From positions 1-6,249 of the forward strand of contig CAKSKO010000072.1 of NCBI GenBank assembly GCA_934465125.1: DNA of 6,249 bases. Direction: 5' to 3'. The notes under the pieces are model-generated. The model was not told where the DNA came from, did no database searches, and saw nothing but the letters and a program-made list of their open reading frames with translations. Source of the stretch: an uncultured Eubacteriales bacterium (lineage in GTDB: Bacteria; Bacillota; Clostridia; Oscillospirales; Acutalibacteraceae). Shown one piece after another: positions 6,152-6,249 of the stretch (the stretch's first letter is position 1; each line of letters begins with the position of its first letter). The position numbers and the translations under genes are program-made.

Positions 6152-6249
6152 ATGGAACTATCTCTAGAAAGAGTCTGGAAGATTCTGTCGAAGAATATTT
6201 TGCTGATTATAGCTGCAGCAGTAGTTGGATTGATTTGCTTTTGGGGGGT
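6152..6249 (+). CDS. Probable Wzz/CapA-type chain-length determinant, N-terminus only (3' partial)
   Basis: ATG at 6152 follows a strong AAGGAG (6139-6144) at 7-base spacing. Thirty-two codons are visible, reading MELSLERVWKILSKN and then a hydrophobic segment from about residue 16 to 31. A short amphipathic N-terminus with an LxxVWKIL-like pattern followed at once by a membrane helix is typical of Wzz/YveK/CapA polysaccharide co-polymerases, which regulate chain length and often partner a BY-kinase in Firmicutes. The adjacent polysaccharide genes and the dedicated promoter support this, but no diagnostic catalytic or C-terminal motif is in the window. It could be another single-pass membrane protein. 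Confidence 0.6.
   Translation, partial: MELSLERVWKILSKNILLIIAAAVVGLICFWG

Overview
The base composition (AT-rich, around 40% GC by eye), strong GGAGG-type ribosome binding sites, TTG start use and sigma-A-like promoters point to a low-GC Gram-positive anaerobe. The DegT and NadE proteins look most like Clostridia (Lachnospiraceae-type) sequences from memory of those families; no search was possible. All genes are on the + strand. The region reads as part of a cell-surface polysaccharide (capsule, exopolysaccharide or cell-wall glycan) locus with a metabolic gene, nadE, between two polysaccharide transcription units.

Layout. (1) 1-1025: the 3' part of a DegT/DnrJ/EryC1/StrS sugar aminotransferase whose start lies before the window. 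(2) 1026-1244: a gap with no convincing gene and a possible weak promoter. (3) 1245-2624: a polytopic membrane protein of the O-antigen ligase/polymerase (Wzy-like) superfamily, starting at TTG. (4) 2625-2681: a short gap with a weak terminator-like hairpin. (5) 2682-3629: a CBS-pair plus sugar-nucleotidyltransferase-fold protein that has lost the nucleotide-binding signature loop. (6) 3630-3917: two successive hairpins followed by T-rich stretches, ending the polysaccharide unit, then a promoter for nadE. (7) 3918-5822: complete glutamine-dependent NAD+ synthetase. (8) 5823-6151: a 23-bp palindrome abutting a good promoter, then a leader of about 245 nt that can fold and contains a T6 tract. 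(9) 6152-6249: the first 32 codons of what looks like a Wzz/CapA-type chain-length determinant, probably the first gene of another polysaccharide operon.

How the genes fit together: the aminotransferase would make an amino sugar nucleotide, the Wzy-like protein would polymerise or ligate lipid-linked repeat units outside the membrane, and the Wzz-like protein would set chain length. The CBS/nucleotidyltransferase-like protein is the odd member. It keeps the fold but lacks several catalytic motifs, so it is more likely a pseudoenzyme or ligand sensor than an active sugar-1-phosphate nucleotidylyltransferase. The most interesting items for follow-up are this protein, the palindrome/promoter/leader module in front of the Wzz-like gene, and the unusual tandem hairpins after the CBS gene. 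I see no CRISPR array, tRNA, rRNA, insertion sequence or phage gene.
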